Shown piece after piece: positions 5,922 through 6,083 of a stretch of DNA of 6,083 nucleotides. The DNA is taken from the NCBI GenBank assembly GCA_016200825.1, contig JACQEA010000230.1, positions 1 to 6,083 of the forward strand. The letters run 5' to 3'. Position numbers and translations under genes: made by a program. The stretch's first letter is position 1, and each line of letters starts with the position of its first letter. This stretch comes from Chloroflexota bacterium. Its GTDB lineage: Bacteria > Chloroflexota > Anaerolineae > UBA4142. The notes under the pieces were generated by a model. The model was not told the origin of the DNA. It searched no databases and saw nothing but the letters and a program-made list of their open reading frames with translations.

Positions 5922-5945
5922 GATCCGTGGTTGTTCTTGGTCTCA

Positions 5946-5974
5946 ATCATATCTCACTTGAAAGTTTTTTTCAA
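5946..5974 (-). promoter_or_regulatory. Sigma70-type promoter of the DUF433-glycosyltransferase unit
   Basis: Minus-strand TTGAAA (5969-5974), a 17-base spacer and TATGAT (5946-5951), each one mismatch from consensus. The start should be near 5939, leaving a leader of about 30 bases. No other good promoter was seen just before the glycosyltransferase, so this one probably serves both genes. Confidence 0.7.
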
Positions 5975-5975
5975 G
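5957..5975. promoter_or_regulatory. Palindrome over the -35 box, candidate operator
   Basis: CTTGAAA (5957-5963), five bases, TTTCAAG (5969-5975): a perfect 7-bp inverted repeat that covers the -35 hexamer and much of the spacer. A dimeric regulator bound here would block RNA polymerase. Self-control by the DUF433 product is possible, as for other antitoxin-like proteins, but is not shown. Confidence 0.4.
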
Positions 5976-6083
5976 CCACGCGAATTTCCGACAACCTACC
6001 TCGACCTGGCTTTGTCCGCTTGTTTCGCTCTTGTCCTCTATCATCTCCAGCTAGGCGCGAAAGAAAAACGCGACGAACAGTGC
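5976..6083. other. No supportable gene at the right edge
   Basis: Minus-strand frames here are open only briefly. One reads ALFVAFFFRA and a stop at 6051-6053, which could be the tail of a membrane protein starting outside the window. Another stays open for 36 codons and ends at a TGA inside the promoter palindrome, with a very basic translation. Neither is long enough to identify. I see no RNA gene or repeat. Confidence 0.3.

Noticed and set aside
6051..6083. ALFVAFFFRA tail as the end of an upstream membrane protein
   Set aside because: Eleven codons are too few to separate it from chance; mentioned only as a possibility.

Overview
The window looks like chromosomal DNA from a bacterium, probably a member of the Chloroflexota (Anaerolineae-like). 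The evidence is indirect. The GroEL N-terminus resembles that phylum's GroEL. The polytopic glycosyltransferase carries a C-terminal beta-rich domain of a kind I associate with Chloroflexota. The genes overuse GCG/CGC codons, so CGCG runs occur everywhere. No phylogenetic search was possible, so the phylum is an inference. All five genes are read from the minus strand, so the window reads from high to low coordinates.

Layout in transcription order. At 5976-6083 there is no gene I can support. A good sigma70-type promoter (5946-5974), with a palindrome over its -35 box, drives a small DUF433 protein (5630-5908). Thirty-four bases later comes a 709-residue GT39/PMT_2-like membrane glycosyltransferase (3466-5595), probably in the same transcript. 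A 121-bp MITE-like element with imperfect inverted ends (3325-3445) separates it from a membrane-anchored TPR protein (2067-3263), which has its own likely promoter at 3281-3307. A strong hairpin with flanking A/T tracts (1976-2045) ends that gene. Next is a textbook heat-shock operon: promoter TTGACA-N17-TATATT, a perfect CIRCE operator, groES (1564-1872) and groEL (start at 1499, running off the left edge after 499 codons).

How the genes work together: GroES and GroEL form the cytoplasmic chaperonin, with HrcA/CIRCE control inferred from the operator. The other three genes have no clear functional link to it. The glycosyltransferase and TPR protein both appear to work at or outside the membrane; the DUF433 protein is an antitoxin-like family member with no visible toxin partner.

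The least ordinary part is inside the glycosyltransferase gene. Three blocks of repeat DNA are read in frame: a 59-bp heptamer block, an 89-bp palindromic repeat, and a 124-bp composite of three heptamer families. All three fall in loops I predict to be cytoplasmic. All five heptamer families lie in the orientation that is free of stop codons in every reading frame, while two of the five would contain stops on the other strand. I see no evidence of a wholly new multi-gene system here; the repeat-derived protein loops are the best lead.
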